Source: Lentzea sp033794685 (GTDB lineage: Bacteria; Actinomycetota; Actinomycetes; Mycobacteriales; Pseudonocardiaceae). From it: 64,000 bases of DNA. The stretch lies in the NCBI GenBank assembly GCA_033794685.1, contig JARAYZ010000001.1. One strand, 5' to 3'. A program made the position numbers and the translations under genes. Below the pieces are notes generated by a model. That model saw only the letters and a list, made by a program, of their open reading frames with translations, was not told where the DNA came from and searched no databases. Positions 1 to 9,600 of this stretch are shown here, piece by piece (positions within the stretch are counted from its first letter, which is position 1; each line of letters starts with the position of its first letter).

Positions 1-146
1 AGCAGGCATGTCAGGCCCTCACTCGGTTGCTGGCATCAGGTTCTTCGTGACACCGGAGAAGACCTGCAGCGTCGAAGGAACTCATCGGTACGCCCGAGTC
101 TCCCTCAAAGTCGCGGTGGTCTCATCCGGGTTTTCGGCTTCTACCT

Positions 147-1253
147 GTGCGTCGAACGGGCAGACCTGGAATCGACACGGTGCTCTCTAAGTTTTTCGGC
201 ATGGGGTTGATCACGAAGTACGACCTGCCGGGTGTCCAGGTGGCCTTGCTGGCAGGTGGGGAGGTCCAGGGCGAGGCAGCGGACGAGGTGTTCCGGGTCG
301 GGTCGATCACCAAGCTCTGGACGGCGACGCTCGTGCAGCAGTTCGTGGACGAAGGTCAGTTGGACCTCGACCAGCCGGTTCGCCGGCATCTGCCTGGGTT
401 CGACCCGGCTCTCACCGCTCGTCATCTCCTCACGCACATGGGCGGCATCGCGCTCGCGTCGGAGGACCAGGTCGTCCCGCCCGGAACGGTCTTCTCCTAC
501 TCCAACAGCGGGTTCGTCGTGCTGGCGCGGCTGGTGGAGGCGGTGAGCGGCCGGCCGTTCGACGACGTGCTGCGCGAACGGCTGGTCGAGCCGCTCGGGT
601 TGCGGACCGTGGTCACCGGGGTCGGTCACGGCACGGCGCCCGGCGCGTCGGACATCGCGATGAACGCGCGGGAGCTGCTCGAGTTCGTGAAGCTGCACCT
701 CGACGACCCGGCACTCGCGGTCCTGCGGGAGGTCCAGGTCGACGCCGTTCCCGACTTCGGCGGCGGGGTCGTCGGGTGGGGGCTCGGGTGGATGCTCTAC
801 CGGGACGACGTCGTCGGGCACACCGGGGTGGCGAGGGGGCACAGGGCTTATCTACGCGTGGTACCGGAATCCGGCACTGCGGTGGCCGTGCTGACCGACT
901 GCGCGAACAGCGAACTGCTGGCGCACAAGGTCTTCACCGACCTGTTGACGGACGTCACGACGGAAGCACCGCCCACACCTGCGGAAAACTCCGGGCCGAT
1001 CGACGCGGCTCGGATGTGCGGCACCTACCGCACTCAGTTTTACGACATCACCCTGGACGAAGAGACCCTGATCTATCAGCCGCGTACGGATCTCGGCCAG
1101 AAGAAGAGGGTCGAGGTCGTGCGGCACGGCGACAGCTCCGTCATCACCGTCGAACCCACGAGCGACGGACATCAGGTGTTCTCACTGGTCGGCGAGGACG
1201 AGGAAGGACGAGCTCGGTTCCTGCACAACGGGTCGGTGGCCTATCGGGTCTAG
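147..1253 (+). CDS. Serine hydrolase, class C beta-lactamase/DD-peptidase fold
   Basis: The 368-aa product has the fold signatures of the beta-lactamase-related serine hydrolases (AmpC, D-aminopeptidase and esterase EstB type). An SxxK motif (S-I-T-K, Ser near residue 53) supplies the nucleophile and general base. A Y-S-N motif sits near residue 118 in a YSNSGFVVLARLVE context typical of the family. A C-terminal tail of about 100 residues follows the catalytic domain. There is no signal peptide or membrane segment, so it is probably cytoplasmic. The substrate cannot be told from sequence; candidates are esters or small peptides rather than beta-lactams. The start is a GTG; in-frame alternatives are GTG at 180 and ATG at 201. 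It is followed after a short gap by a membrane protein gene on the same strand. Confidence 0.85.
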   Translation: MRRTGRPGIDTVLSKFFGMGLITKYDLPGVQVALLAGGEVQGEAADEVFRVGSITKLWTATLVQQFVDEGQLDLDQPVRRHLPGFDPALTARHLLTHMGGIALASEDQVVPPGTVFSYSNSGFVVLARLVEAVSGRPFDDVLRERLVEPLGLRTVVTGVGHGTAPGASDIAMNARELLEFVKLHLDDPALAVLREVQVDAVPDFGGGVVGWGLGWMLYRDDVVGHTGVARGHRAYLRVVPESGTAVAVLTDCANSELLAHKVFTDLLTDVTTEAPPTPAENSGPIDAARMCGTYRTQFYDITLDEETLIYQPRTDLGQKKRVEVVRHGDSSVITVEPTSDGHQVFSLVGEDEEGRARFLHNGSVAYRV

Positions 1254-1308
1254 GACCACGGGCCGAGAGGGAAGTCGGACCGCAGGCCGATCACGTCCCG
1301 TCACAACG

Positions 1309-2022
1309 GTGACAGCGTCTACGACCATGAGGTTTCCGAACGGGTGGGTTGGTGGCGCGGCGCTGATCGCCGGGCCGGTGCTGTTGCTGGCGGGCACGCT
1401 GTTGCGGTCGCCGTTCCACTTCTTCTTCCCCGACCAACTGAGGGCGGCCGCCGAGCATCCCGGGGTGATGCAGGCGGCGTACACCGCATTTTTGGCTGGC
1501 AACGTCGTGATGTGGGCGGCGGTCGCGTACCTGGCGCAACGGATCGGCGTCCGAAGTCCCCGGTGGGCGGCCTGGGGCGGGGTGCTGGTGACGGTCGGGC
1601 TGTTCGCGCGGACCTTCCACGCCGGGGTCGACCAAGCGGCCTTCAGCGCCACCAGGCACCTGGGCGTCACGCAGGCCACCGAACTGGTCGCGCGCGGGTA
1701 CGGCGACCTGCACCTGTTCAGCTTCCTGTCCTTCACGATCATGTTCGGCTGGTTCGTGCTGGCGATCGGGGCGTACCGCGGCGAGGTGCTCGGCAAGGTC
1801 CGGGCGGTGGCGCTGGCGACCATGGGACTGCTGCCGCTCGGCGTCCTGAAAGGCACCGAGGTGTTGTCGATCGTCGGCACGATCGGGCTGTGCGTTGCCT
1901 TGGTGCCGTTGGGAATTCGGACGTTGCGAGCACAGCCGCGACCCACGCGGAAGAACGTGCTGACGGCCGTGCCGATCGCGTTAGGACTCGGGGCGCTCGC
2001 GGTGCTGAGCACCATGGGATGA
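1309..2022 (+). CDS. Multi-pass membrane protein of unknown function
   Basis: The 237-aa protein has about seven hydrophobic segments, including ones near residues 15-32, 60-80, 88-105, 145-165, 172-190 and 215-232, so it is an integral membrane protein. I do not recognise a named family; the overall look resembles DUF998-like actinobacterial membrane proteins, but no diagnostic motif supports that. The start is GTG 1309; an ATG at 1327 is possible. Its last 42 bases overlap, tail to tail, the 3' end of the DUF6328-like gene on the other strand. No function is proposed. Confidence 0.75.
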   Translation: MTASTTMRFPNGWVGGAALIAGPVLLLAGTLLRSPFHFFFPDQLRAAAEHPGVMQAAYTAFLAGNVVMWAAVAYLAQRIGVRSPRWAAWGGVLVTVGLFARTFHAGVDQAAFSATRHLGVTQATELVARGYGDLHLFSFLSFTIMFGWFVLAIGAYRGEVLGKVRAVALATMGLLPLGVLKGTEVLSIVGTIGLCVALVPLGIRTLRAQPRPTRKNVLTAVPIALGLGALAVLSTMG

Positions 2023-2463
2023 GGCGAACGGCAGCGCGAACCAGAGGCCGGTGAACACGGCGAACGCCAGCGCCCCTACCGCCACGGCAGGCCAGCCGCC
2101 GAGGACCACCTCGGCGAGGAGGAGAACGGTGCCGGTCATCGCCAGGGCCAGGAAGGCGAGGCCGGCCAGGGCGAACGTGTTGCCGTGCCGGACCACGTCC
2201 TCGCGGCGGCCCTGGCGGAACAGGACCCGGTGCCACGCGGCGGGCGCGGTGAGGAACGCGACCGCCACCGCCGCGCACAGCACCGTGACGAGGTGCGTGA
2301 CGCGGATGTAGCCGCTGACCGAGGTGTACTTCTCGGTGAAGGCGATGGAGAGCAGGAAACCGAACAGGATCTGCACGCCGGCCTGGGCCACGCGCAGTTC
2401 CTGGAGCAGCTCGTTGATGTTGCGGGCGAGTCTGCGCTGATCGGACTCCTCAGCTTCACTCAT
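1981..2463 (-). CDS. DUF6328-like four-helix membrane protein
   Basis: The product is about 160 aa. It has a short soluble N-terminus rich in Glu, Arg and Asn, then four predicted transmembrane helices. The pattern of a conserved RRLARNINELLQELRVAQ stretch followed by GVQILFGFLLSIAF is what I associate with the actinobacterial DUF6328 family. Function is unknown. The start is taken as the ATG at 2463; a GTG lies one codon upstream. It converges on and overlaps by 42 bp the end of the preceding plus-strand membrane gene, so no terminator hairpin fits between them. Confidence 0.75.
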   Translation of the reverse strand: MSEAEESDQRRLARNINELLQELRVAQAGVQILFGFLLSIAFTEKYTSVSGYIRVTHLVTVLCAAVAVAFLTAPAAWHRVLFRQGRREDVVRHGNTFALAGLAFLALAMTGTVLLLAEVVLGGWPAVAVGALAFAVFTGLWFALPFASSHGAQHRERPES

Positions 2464-2523
2464 CACCTGCGCTTACCCGCGTTCCGCCGGTTGAAACGCC
2501 GCAAGGGATCAGAGCGTCGCCTG

Positions 2524-3204
2524 TCAGACCTTGTTGATCACGAAGAAGTCGGTGACGAACGCGACGGGGTCACCCGCGGTGTTGCGGCCGACCCACGTCG
2601 GGTAGACGCCATCGCCCCAGCCCGTCGAGAACGCCACTACGTTCAGCCCCGACCGCGGCTCGGTCACGTTCGCCGGGCCACGGCCGCCGCCCACCGCGCC
2701 GAGCGCGTCGATCAGGTCGCAGTTGCCCAGTTCGTCGTCGCTGACCAGGCGGTCCAGCACCGAAGCGGCGGCGAGGTCGAAGAACGCGCCGGTGCTCGAC
2801 TTCACGTCGTACCCGAACTCCGGCATCACCGGCAGCATCGGCACGTGCTCGCCCGGCATCACCGCGGGCCGCCACGAGTACGCGGGCTCGTCGCTGATCG
2901 TCACCCTGGCGGCCGCGACCCGATAGCCCTGCCGCTCGTCGGGGACACCGTCGCCGTCGATGTAGGAGACCAGCGAGACCGACACCGGGTACTTGCCCGG
3001 CTCGACGGCGTCGGTGAACGCCTCGGCGTCCTCCGGCCACACGACGAACGGGTCTGCCGCCACGAGTCTGCCCGTCGGCAGGGCCAGCTCACCCACCTCT
3101 TCGACGGTGATGACCTGCTGTTCGCCGCCACCTGTCGACGTGCCCACCGGCCCGTCGACGAAGAACCGCTCGAACCCGGACCTGATCAGTGCAACCGCCC
3201 CCAT
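2524..3204 (-). CDS. DUF4241 domain protein
   Basis: The 226-aa soluble protein matches the DUF4241 pattern. An N-terminal region ends in LPTGRLVAADPF, followed by VEPGKYPVSVSL and a central AAARVTISDEPAYSW block, then a C-terminal GDGVYPTWVGRNTAGDPVAFVTDF segment. These landmarks (a signal-less protein with a G-Y-P start, a GDGxYP turn and a terminal VTDFF strand) are characteristic. Family function is not established; DUF4241 members are often found near SMI1/KNR4-type or immunity-like genes, but no toxin is seen here. The ATG start has a GGAGG about 11 nt upstream. It is divergent from the macrodomain gene. Confidence 0.8.
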   Translation of the reverse strand: MGAVALIRSGFERFFVDGPVGTSTGGGEQQVITVEEVGELALPTGRLVAADPFVVWPEDAEAFTDAVEPGKYPVSVSLVSYIDGDGVPDERQGYRVAAARVTISDEPAYSWRPAVMPGEHVPMLPVMPEFGYDVKSSTGAFFDLAAASVLDRLVSDDELGNCDLIDALGAVGGGRGPANVTEPRSGLNVVAFSTGWGDGVYPTWVGRNTAGDPVAFVTDFFVINKV

Positions 3205-3327
3205 GAGCTAGGCCACCTCCGACTGCATGTTGGCAGAAGGCCCTGACACCCGATCGGGGTACCGGGGGTGTTCGCCGTGAGTGAAGACCCCAGTTGCCGC
3301 AACGAATCCGCTGCCACGCTGGTCAGC

Positions 3328-3819
3328 ATGGGGACGATCGAAGTCGTGCTGGGCGACATCACTCGACAGGAAGTCGACATCATCGTCACGGCGGCGAACG
3401 AGTCCCTGCTCGGTGGCGGCGGGGTCGACGGGGCGATCCACCGCGCGGCGGGGCCGCGGCTCGCGGAGGCGGGCTCGAAGCTCGCGCCGTGTGCTCCGGG
3501 CAAGGCCGTCGCCACTCCCGCGTTCGACCTCGCGCCGGTCGAGCACGTGATCCACACGGTCGGGCCGGTCTGGGAGGGCGGCTCGCACGGTGAGGACGAG
3601 GTGCTGAGGAGCTGCTACGTCGAGTCGTTGCGGCTGGCGGGCGAACTCGGCGCGCTGAGCATCGCGTTCCCGGCCATCGCGACCGGGATCTACGGCTTCC
3701 CCGCCGGACGGGCCGCGCGGATCGCGGTCCAGGCGATCCGGTCGCTGCCGATCGTCGACGAGATCCGGCTGGTGGCGTTCGACCAGGAGACGTACGACCT
3801 CCTCGCCCGGAGCGTGTGA
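3328..3819 (+). CDS. Macrodomain protein (ADP-ribose or O-acetyl-ADP-ribose binding)
   Basis: The 163-aa single-domain protein is a stand-alone macrodomain. It begins with strand IEVVLGDIT and carries the ligand-binding NAAN-type motif (AANESLLGGGGVDGAIHRAAG) with a catalytic-type Asn and a glycine-rich loop, then the phosphate loop FPAIATGIYGFP. Such proteins (YmdB/TARG1-like) hydrolyse O-acetyl-ADP-ribose or remove ADP-ribose from proteins or nucleic acids in the cytoplasm. I chose ATG 3328 because family members begin two to five residues before GDIT; an open frame continues up to 3268. A CACGCT hexamer ends 7 nt before this ATG and may be a leaderless -10. Its TGA overlaps the longest possible start of the dus gene. 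Confidence 0.9.
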   Translation: MGTIEVVLGDITRQEVDIIVTAANESLLGGGGVDGAIHRAAGPRLAEAGSKLAPCAPGKAVATPAFDLAPVEHVIHTVGPVWEGGSHGEDEVLRSCYVESLRLAGELGALSIAFPAIATGIYGFPAGRAARIAVQAIRSLPIVDEIRLVAFDQETYDLLARSV

Positions 3820-3883
3820 CCGAGGTCTCGACAACGAGGCCATCGCGGTCACTCTCGGTGAAGATCACGGCAGGTCAGTGCCG

Positions 3884-3889
3884 TAACCT
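3884..3889 (+). promoter_or_regulatory. -10 element for leaderless dus transcript
   Basis: TAACCT ends 7 nt before the GTG at 3897, with no Shine-Dalgarno between. This is the leaderless promoter geometry seen repeatedly in this window and is the main reason for choosing 3897 over GTG 3816 as the dus start. Confidence 0.6.
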
Positions 3890-3896
3890 GAAGGGC

Positions 3897-5021
3897 GTGT
3901 CCGTTCCCTCCACGCTGAAGATCGGCCCGTTCGCCGTCGACCCGCCCGTTGTGCTGGCCCCCATGGCCGGCATCACCAACGTGGCGTTCCGGCAGCTGTG
4001 CCGTCAGTACGGGGCCGGGCTCTACGTCTGCGAGATGATCACCGCGCGTGCCCTGGTCGAGCGGGACGCGATGACCATGCACATGATCACGTTCGACGAG
4101 GGCGAGAGCCCCCGGTCGATGCAGCTCTACGGCGTGGACCCGAAGAACGTCGGCGAGGCCACGAAGATGATCGTGGACGAGAACCTCGCGGACCACATGG
4201 ACATGAACTTCGGCTGCCCGGTGCCCAAGGTGACGCGCAAGGGTGGTGGCGCCGCGCTGCCGTACAAGCGCGAGCTGTTCCGGCAGATCGTGCGGGCCGC
4301 GGTCCGCAACGCCGGGGACATGCCGGTCACCGTCAAGTTCCGCATCGGCATCGACGACGACCACCTCACGTACCTCGACGCTGGCCGCATCGCCCAGGAC
4401 GAGGGCGCACAGGCCGTGGCACTGCACGCGCGCACTGCGTCGCAGCGGTACTCCGGCAAGGCGGACTGGACGGCCATCGCGCGGCTCAAGGAGGCCGTCA
4501 CCAGCATTCCGGTGCTGGGCAACGGTGACATCTTCAGCGCCCAGGACGCGCTCGACATGGTCGCCGAGACCGGCTGCGACGGCGTGGTCGTCGGGCGTGG
4601 GTGTCTCGGCCGACCGTGGCTCTTCCGCGACCTGCAGGCGGCGTTCCGCGGCGAGCCGATTCCTGAGGGACCGAGCCTCGGTGAGGTCGCCGAGGTCCTG
4701 CGCCGGCACGCCCAACTGCTCGCGGCGCACGACGGTGAGCACAAGGGTCTGCGTGACCTGCGCAAGCACATGGCCTGGTACTGGCACGGCTTCCCGGTCG
4801 GCGGGGACACGCGCAGGGCGTTCGCGATGGTGTCGAGCCTGCAGGAGCTGGACGACCTCATCGGCACGCTCGACGGGAGCGTGCCGTTCCCCGAGAACGC
4901 CGAGGGGCCGCGCGGCAGGCAGGGTTCGTCGGCGAAGGTCGTGCTGCCCGAGGGGTGGCTGGACGACCCCGAGGACGCCACCGTTCCGTCTGGCGCGGAC
5001 GTGATGCACTCCGGTGGCTAG
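3897..5021 (+). CDS. dus: tRNA-dihydrouridine synthase
   Basis: The 374-aa product is a FMN-dependent tRNA-dihydrouridine synthase, reducing specific uridines in the tRNA D-loop with NADPH. The N-terminal TIM barrel opens with VVLAPMAGITN, then MDMNFGCPVPKVTRKGGG, which contains the catalytic Cys. GDIFSAQDAL and the phosphate-binding VVVGRGCLGRPWLF follow. The C-terminal helical RNA-binding domain runs from about residue 265 to about residue 310 (residues counted from GTG 3897). It is closest to the DusB/Dus3-like actinobacterial class. The chosen GTG is preceded at leaderless distance by TAACCT. The frame extends to GTG 3816, which would overlap the macrodomain stop. Its end overlaps the following lipoprotein gene by 8 bp. 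Confidence 0.93.
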   Translation: MSVPSTLKIGPFAVDPPVVLAPMAGITNVAFRQLCRQYGAGLYVCEMITARALVERDAMTMHMITFDEGESPRSMQLYGVDPKNVGEATKMIVDENLADHMDMNFGCPVPKVTRKGGGAALPYKRELFRQIVRAAVRNAGDMPVTVKFRIGIDDDHLTYLDAGRIAQDEGAQAVALHARTASQRYSGKADWTAIARLKEAVTSIPVLGNGDIFSAQDALDMVAETGCDGVVVGRGCLGRPWLFRDLQAAFRGEPIPEGPSLGEVAEVLRRHAQLLAAHDGEHKGLRDLRKHMAWYWHGFPVGGDTRRAFAMVSSLQELDDLIGTLDGSVPFPENAEGPRGRQGSSAKVVLPEGWLDDPEDATVPSGADVMHSGG

Positions 5022-5466
5022 ACGCATCGTGGTCCTCTTCGCCGCGCTCGCGCTTCTCGCGGGCTGTGGCGGGCCGGTCGCGGGCACGGCACGGCCGGTG
5101 CAGCTCAGCGACGGCGACCGCGTCAAGTTCAAGGACTACTACGCCCGCGTCAACAAGGCGGGGGACGAGAGCCCGGCGCAGCAGGCGAAGCTCCTCAGGG
5201 ACACACAGCACCCGGACTTCCGGCAGAAGGCGTGCGACCTGCGCGGCGCGACCATCAGGGTCGACCCGACGTGGACGACGCTGCGCATGGACGCCGACTG
5301 GGCACCCCCTGGTGAGAAGGTCCATCCCCGCGGTGACGTCTACGTCGTCGCCGTCACGATCACGCTGCGCCAGCAGGACCAGACGATCGGCAGCCAGATC
5401 GGGTCGATGCACGTCGTGCTCCTGGACGACGAGGTGTACGGGTTCGCGCCCTGCCTCGGTGGCTGA
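5014..5466 (+). CDS. Small secreted lipoprotein, function unknown
   Basis: The 150-aa product begins MARRIVVLFAALALLAGCGG, a positively charged N-terminus, a short hydrophobic stretch and an LLAGC lipobox, so the mature protein should be anchored by an acylated Cys near residue 18. The rest is a compact soluble domain with two further cysteines (in KACDLRG and APCLGG) that could form a disulphide outside the cell. No family is recognised. The GTG start lies inside the last codons of dus, giving translational coupling; the pair may be one operon. Confidence 0.75.
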   Translation: MARRIVVLFAALALLAGCGGPVAGTARPVQLSDGDRVKFKDYYARVNKAGDESPAQQAKLLRDTQHPDFRQKACDLRGATIRVDPTWTTLRMDADWAPPGEKVHPRGDVYVVAVTITLRQQDQTIGSQIGSMHVVLLDDEVYGFAPCLGG

Positions 5467-5607
5467 ACGGGTTGTTGATCTTCCAAGCTCACTGGATCGG
5501 AGCAGTTGACGGTCAACCGGACGGGGGAAATCCCGCCCGGACGCGTCCTTCTAGCTCAAGCGCCGCCTCTCCGGGGACGACACCTGGCAGGTAAGGAGGT
5601 GACCGCG
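5467..5607 (+). other. Structured 5' leader of the GGDEF gene
   Basis: The 141 nt between the lipoprotein stop and the GGDEF start contain a TTGAC-G-GTCAA palindrome (5506-5516). A hairpin follows with arms CCGGaCGGG and CCCGcCCGG (5517-5540), one mismatch and a GGAAAT loop. A strong AAGGAGGT Shine-Dalgarno lies at 5593-5600. I cannot match it to the consensus of the GEMM c-di-GMP riboswitches or to the ydaO c-di-AMP class. Confidence 0.35.
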
Positions 5608-6456
5608 ATGACCGCGATGCGACCCGAGACCGCAGAGACCCAGCAGGCCGACGCCCCAGTCGACAAGCAGGGTCCCGGCCTGGTGGGGCTGCACGAGTCC
5701 ATCGCGACGTTGCTCGCCTCCCGCGGCCAGTGGCGCCAGGCGTACCAGCACCTGCGTTCCGCGCTCGACCTCGTCCACGCGGACCAGGTCGAGGAGCCGC
5801 ACGTTCCGGAACAGCTGCGCCGCGAGGTCGAACTGCTGCGCCGGGAGCACGCCGAGGCACGCGAGCAGAGCCTGCGCGACAGCCTCACCGACTCCTACAA
5901 CCGCCGTTACCTCGACCAACGGCTGATGGACCTGCTGACCGAGCACGGAGCGTGCCGGCACGGGCTCGCCATCGCCCTGATCGACCTGGACTGGTTCAAG
6001 CAGGTCAACGACACCTTCGGCCACCTCCTGGGCGACCGGGTGCTGCAGCGCGTGGTCGAACTGCTGCAGCAGGACCTGCCGGAGGGTGCCTTCTGCGCCC
6101 GCTACGGCGGCGAGGAGTTCGTGCTCGTGCTGCCCCGTGTCGACGCCTCCAGCGCCGTGGAGGTCGCCGAGGCTGCCCGCGAACGTGTCGAGCGTCACCC
6201 CTGGGGGGACGTCGCGCCGGGGCTTCGTGTGACCGTGAGCGCGGGCCTCGCCTACGAGCCCGCCGCGGGCGAGGCGCCGGAACGTCCGGCGGTCAGCGCC
6301 GAGCAGCAGTTGCTGCGCGCCGACAGTCTCCTCTACACGGCCAAGCAGTCGGGACGCAACGCGGTGGCGTACCGTGCCGACGGACGGGTTCGCCTCGCAG
6401 GAGCTGCCTCGGGCAGGCGTGCGATCACCGAAACACGTGTTCTCGGTTACTACTGA
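5608..6456 (+). CDS. Diguanylate cyclase with GGEEF domain
   Basis: The 282-aa cytoplasmic protein has an N-terminal region of about 80 residues with TPR-like helices (GQWRQAYQHLRSALDLV) and a coiled-coil stretch. A GGDEF domain follows from about residue 95. The metal and substrate site is intact: DSLTDSYNRRYLDQ, IDLDWFKQVNDTFGH and the signature RYGGEEF. It should make cyclic di-GMP from two GTP. No RxxD product-inhibition site is present five residues before the GGEEF, so feedback control of that kind is unlikely. The ATG at 5608 was chosen for its perfect AAGGAGGT at 8 nt. A RsiG homologue about 28 kb away is a plausible reader of c-di-GMP in this cell. Confidence 0.92.
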   Translation: MTAMRPETAETQQADAPVDKQGPGLVGLHESIATLLASRGQWRQAYQHLRSALDLVHADQVEEPHVPEQLRREVELLRREHAEAREQSLRDSLTDSYNRRYLDQRLMDLLTEHGACRHGLAIALIDLDWFKQVNDTFGHLLGDRVLQRVVELLQQDLPEGAFCARYGGEEFVLVLPRVDASSAVEVAEAARERVERHPWGDVAPGLRVTVSAGLAYEPAAGEAPERPAVSAEQQLLRADSLLYTAKQSGRNAVAYRADGRVRLAGAASGRRAITETRVLGYY

Positions 6457-6664
6457 GTGACCTGGCTCACCCGTTCAGGGCAAGCGTCCTACTCGTAATC
6501 GCGTACAGATCGCAGCTGTATCACCCGGAGTGGTCGTCAGATCTCGCCTACATCCGTAGTATCGCGGGCGCAACTGACACGCCGGTGATGCAACCCTTGT
6601 GTCCCGGTCGTCGTCACTTCGTAATGACGAACCGCTTTTGCTTCTGACCCAGAAGGGAGATTGG
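6457..6664. other. Intergenic region upstream of the LCP gene
   Basis: These 208 nt lack a convincing gene. A TAGTAT hexamer at 6557-6562 is the best -10 candidate for the LCP gene downstream, with a poor -35. A GGGAGA ribosome-binding sequence occurs at about 6655-6660. No terminator hairpin for the GGDEF gene is evident. Confidence 0.4.
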
Positions 6665-9600
6665 GTGCCCGACGACCCCCGACGTGGCGGCCCCTCTTCC
6701 CGTGGTGATCAGGATCCCCAGCACGACCAGCCGACCGGCCGTAGACGTCGCTCGATGGAAGGCTCTGGGGGCCTGAGCGTCTCGGAGCTCATCGAGCAGC
6801 ACAGCAGGACGAACATCCCCCGGCCCGTCCCGCCAGGCTTGCCCGAGGAACCCACGACAGGCAGGCGTGCCCTGCCCGAACCACCGGCGGCCACCGGCAG
6901 GCGTGCACTGCCTGATCCCCCGGTCCACCAGCAGCAGCCTCCTCAGGCACCGCGGCAGCAGCCGCCCGCAGCTCACCGGCCTGGTGAGCAGACGGGCACG
7001 CGCCCGCGGCCGGAGCAGGCCGCCCCGCAGAACTTCACCGGCGACCCGGCCGGCAGGCGGCGCAGGAACGACGCGCCCGCCGAGCCGAACGGTGCCGGTC
7101 AGCGCCCGAGGCCCGCACCCGGTGAGAGCACCGGACCGCGGCCGAGGCCTGCCCAGCCCCCGGCTCAGAACCCCGAGCAGAGCGGCGCCTACCGGGTTCC
7201 CGGTGAGCAGACCGGTCAGCGCCCGAGGCCCGACGCGACGGGCATGCAGCGCCGTCCGGTCCCCGGTGAGCAGCCCGGACAGCCCAACGGCGCGGTCCGG
7301 CGCCCCGCTCCCCAGAACGGCACCCCGGGCGCCCCGCCGCGCAGGCCCGTCCCCGGCGACGTCCCGTCGTCGAACGGCGTCCCGCGCCCACCGGCTCCCG
7401 GTGAGGTCTCCCAGCCCGGCCCGAAGCGCCCGCCTGTTCCGGGTGACGTCGCCGCGAACGGCATGCCCAGGCCGCCGGCTCCCGGCGACCCGCGGCGGAT
7501 GCCTCCGGGTGACGCGCCTTCGTCGAACGGCGTCCCGCGGCGTCCCGCGCCCGGTGGAGCGCCTGAGGCAGGCCTGCCGAACGGCACGGTCCGCCGACCG
7601 GCACCCGAGGCGAACGGGGCACCGCCGCGCAGGCTCATGCCGGGCGACGCACCGTCGTCGAGCGGAATCCCGCGCCCGCCGGTCCCCGGCGAGCCCAACG
7701 GCCTCCAGCGTCCCCCCGCGCCAGGAGGGACGCCGGAAGGCCCCGCAGCCGGTGCACCTCGTCGCCTCCTGCCAGGCGACGCACCGTCTTCCGCCGGCAT
7801 TCCGCGTCCTCCCGTCCCCGGCGAGGGGCCGGAAACCGGCCGCCGCCCCATGCCCCCGAACGGGGACGTGACGGGCCGGCAGCCGATGCCGTCGCGCGCG
7901 GAGTCGAGCGGTCCCCGGCCGATGCCCCCCAGGGCGGAGTCGAGTGGTCCGCGTCCGATCCCCGGCGGTCTCGCGAACAGGCTCAACGAGCCCGTGGACG
8001 AGCCCAAGGCCGACGCGCCGGGCCCGGAAGCCACCCAGATCGCTCCGGCGGCGGGTGTGGCCAAGGTCGAGAAGCGCGAAGAGATGGACCCGCTGAGCCT
8101 CACCACCGAGATGGAGGCGATCGGCGACGACGTGAAGAAGCGTCGCGAGGTCGACCACACTCTCGCGCGGTTCTCCGCGGTGCACGACGAACTGCTCGAG
8201 CAGGAGCGCCAGCGCAAGGAACGGCGCGCGAAGCTCATGCCGTGGGTCAAGGAAGGCGACGACGACGATCTCGTCGACGAAGCGACCCAGTACGCCGAAC
8301 CCGTCGCTGTCAGCGAGGAGGACGGCGAACAGCGTCCCGTCGGCCGCACGCCGCAGCAACGCAAGTTGATGCGCACCGCGCGGATCGGCGCGATCGCCGC
8401 CGCGGCCGTCGTGTTCACGTCGACGGGCATCGGCTGGGGCGCCATGAAGTGGGCCGACTCCAAGATCCAGAGGATCGACGCGCTCGGGGGCAACTCCCAG
8501 GCCGTGCAGCAGGCCGAGAAGCAGCTCGGTGACGAGAACTTCCTGCTGGTCGGCTCGGACACCAGGGCAGGGGCGAAGGCCGGCGACAACGTCGGCACCC
8601 AGGCGCAGGAGGGTGGCGCGCGGTCGGACGTGATCATGCTCGCGCACATCCCCAAGGACCGTAAGCGCATGGTGATCGTGTCGCTGCCGCGTGACGTGCG
8701 CGTCGACCGTCCGGCCTGCCGCACCTACAACCCGGACAACGCGCAGTACGCGGGTCCGCTGGCGCCGGCGCAGGGGGTCATGGCGAACTCCGTCTACAAC
8801 GACGGCGGGCCCGAGTGCGTGGCCAACATGATGACCCAGATGACCGGTCTGAAGATCAACCACTTCGTCAGCATCGACTTCAACGGCTTCCGCGAGATGT
8901 CGACGGCGATCGGCGGCGTGGAGATCTGCACGCCGACGAAGATCGTCGACGACGAGCTCGGTGTCGTGATCGACAAGGCCGGCAAGCACGTGCTCAAGGG
9001 TGACCAGGCGCTGTCGTACGTCCGCGCCCGCAAGGTCCAGGCCCAGGGCGACAGCGGCACCGACTTCGACCGCATCAAGCGGCAGCAGGGTTTCCTGTCC
9101 GCGATGCTGCGCCAGGCGCTGTCCAACGAGGTGCTGCTGAGCCCGACCAAGCTCAACAACTTCATCAACGCGCTCACGAAGTCCACGGTCGGCGACAACA
9201 TCGACGTCGCCTCACTGCTGGAGCTCGCGAACTCGTTGCAGAGCCTCGAAGCGGGCCGCGTCTCGTTCGTGACGATGCCGCACTGGACCGACGAGGGCCC
9301 GACGAAGTCGAACAACGACAACATCGAGCGTCTCAAGGACGACGACATCAAGGCGCTGTTCCAGACGATCATCGACGGAACGCCGCTGCCGCAGGAGAAG
9401 ACGGCCGACCCGAAACCCGGTGACGCCAACGCTCCCGCTCAGCAGCCCGGCACGCTGGTCGATCCCAAGGAAGTCAGCATCCAGGTGCTCAACGGCGACT
9501 CGACGAACGACGGCGCCGTCGGCAGGACTGCGAACCAGTTGCAGCAGCAGGGCTTCAACGTCGTCAAGCGGGGCAACGCCCCGGAGCAGGCGCCGAAGAC

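Noticed and set aside
8..190. 60-codon ORF at the window start
   Set aside because: No Shine-Dalgarno or promoter geometry, no recognisable domain, and it overlaps the start of the serine hydrolase in another frame.
5467..5607. c-di-GMP or c-di-AMP riboswitch ahead of the GGDEF gene
   Set aside because: The conserved cores of the known classes are not found; kept only as an unclassified structured leader.
6614..8989. 791-codon open frame on the minus strand
   Set aside because: Antisense to the Pro-rich part of the LCP gene; composition is a mirror of the repeats.
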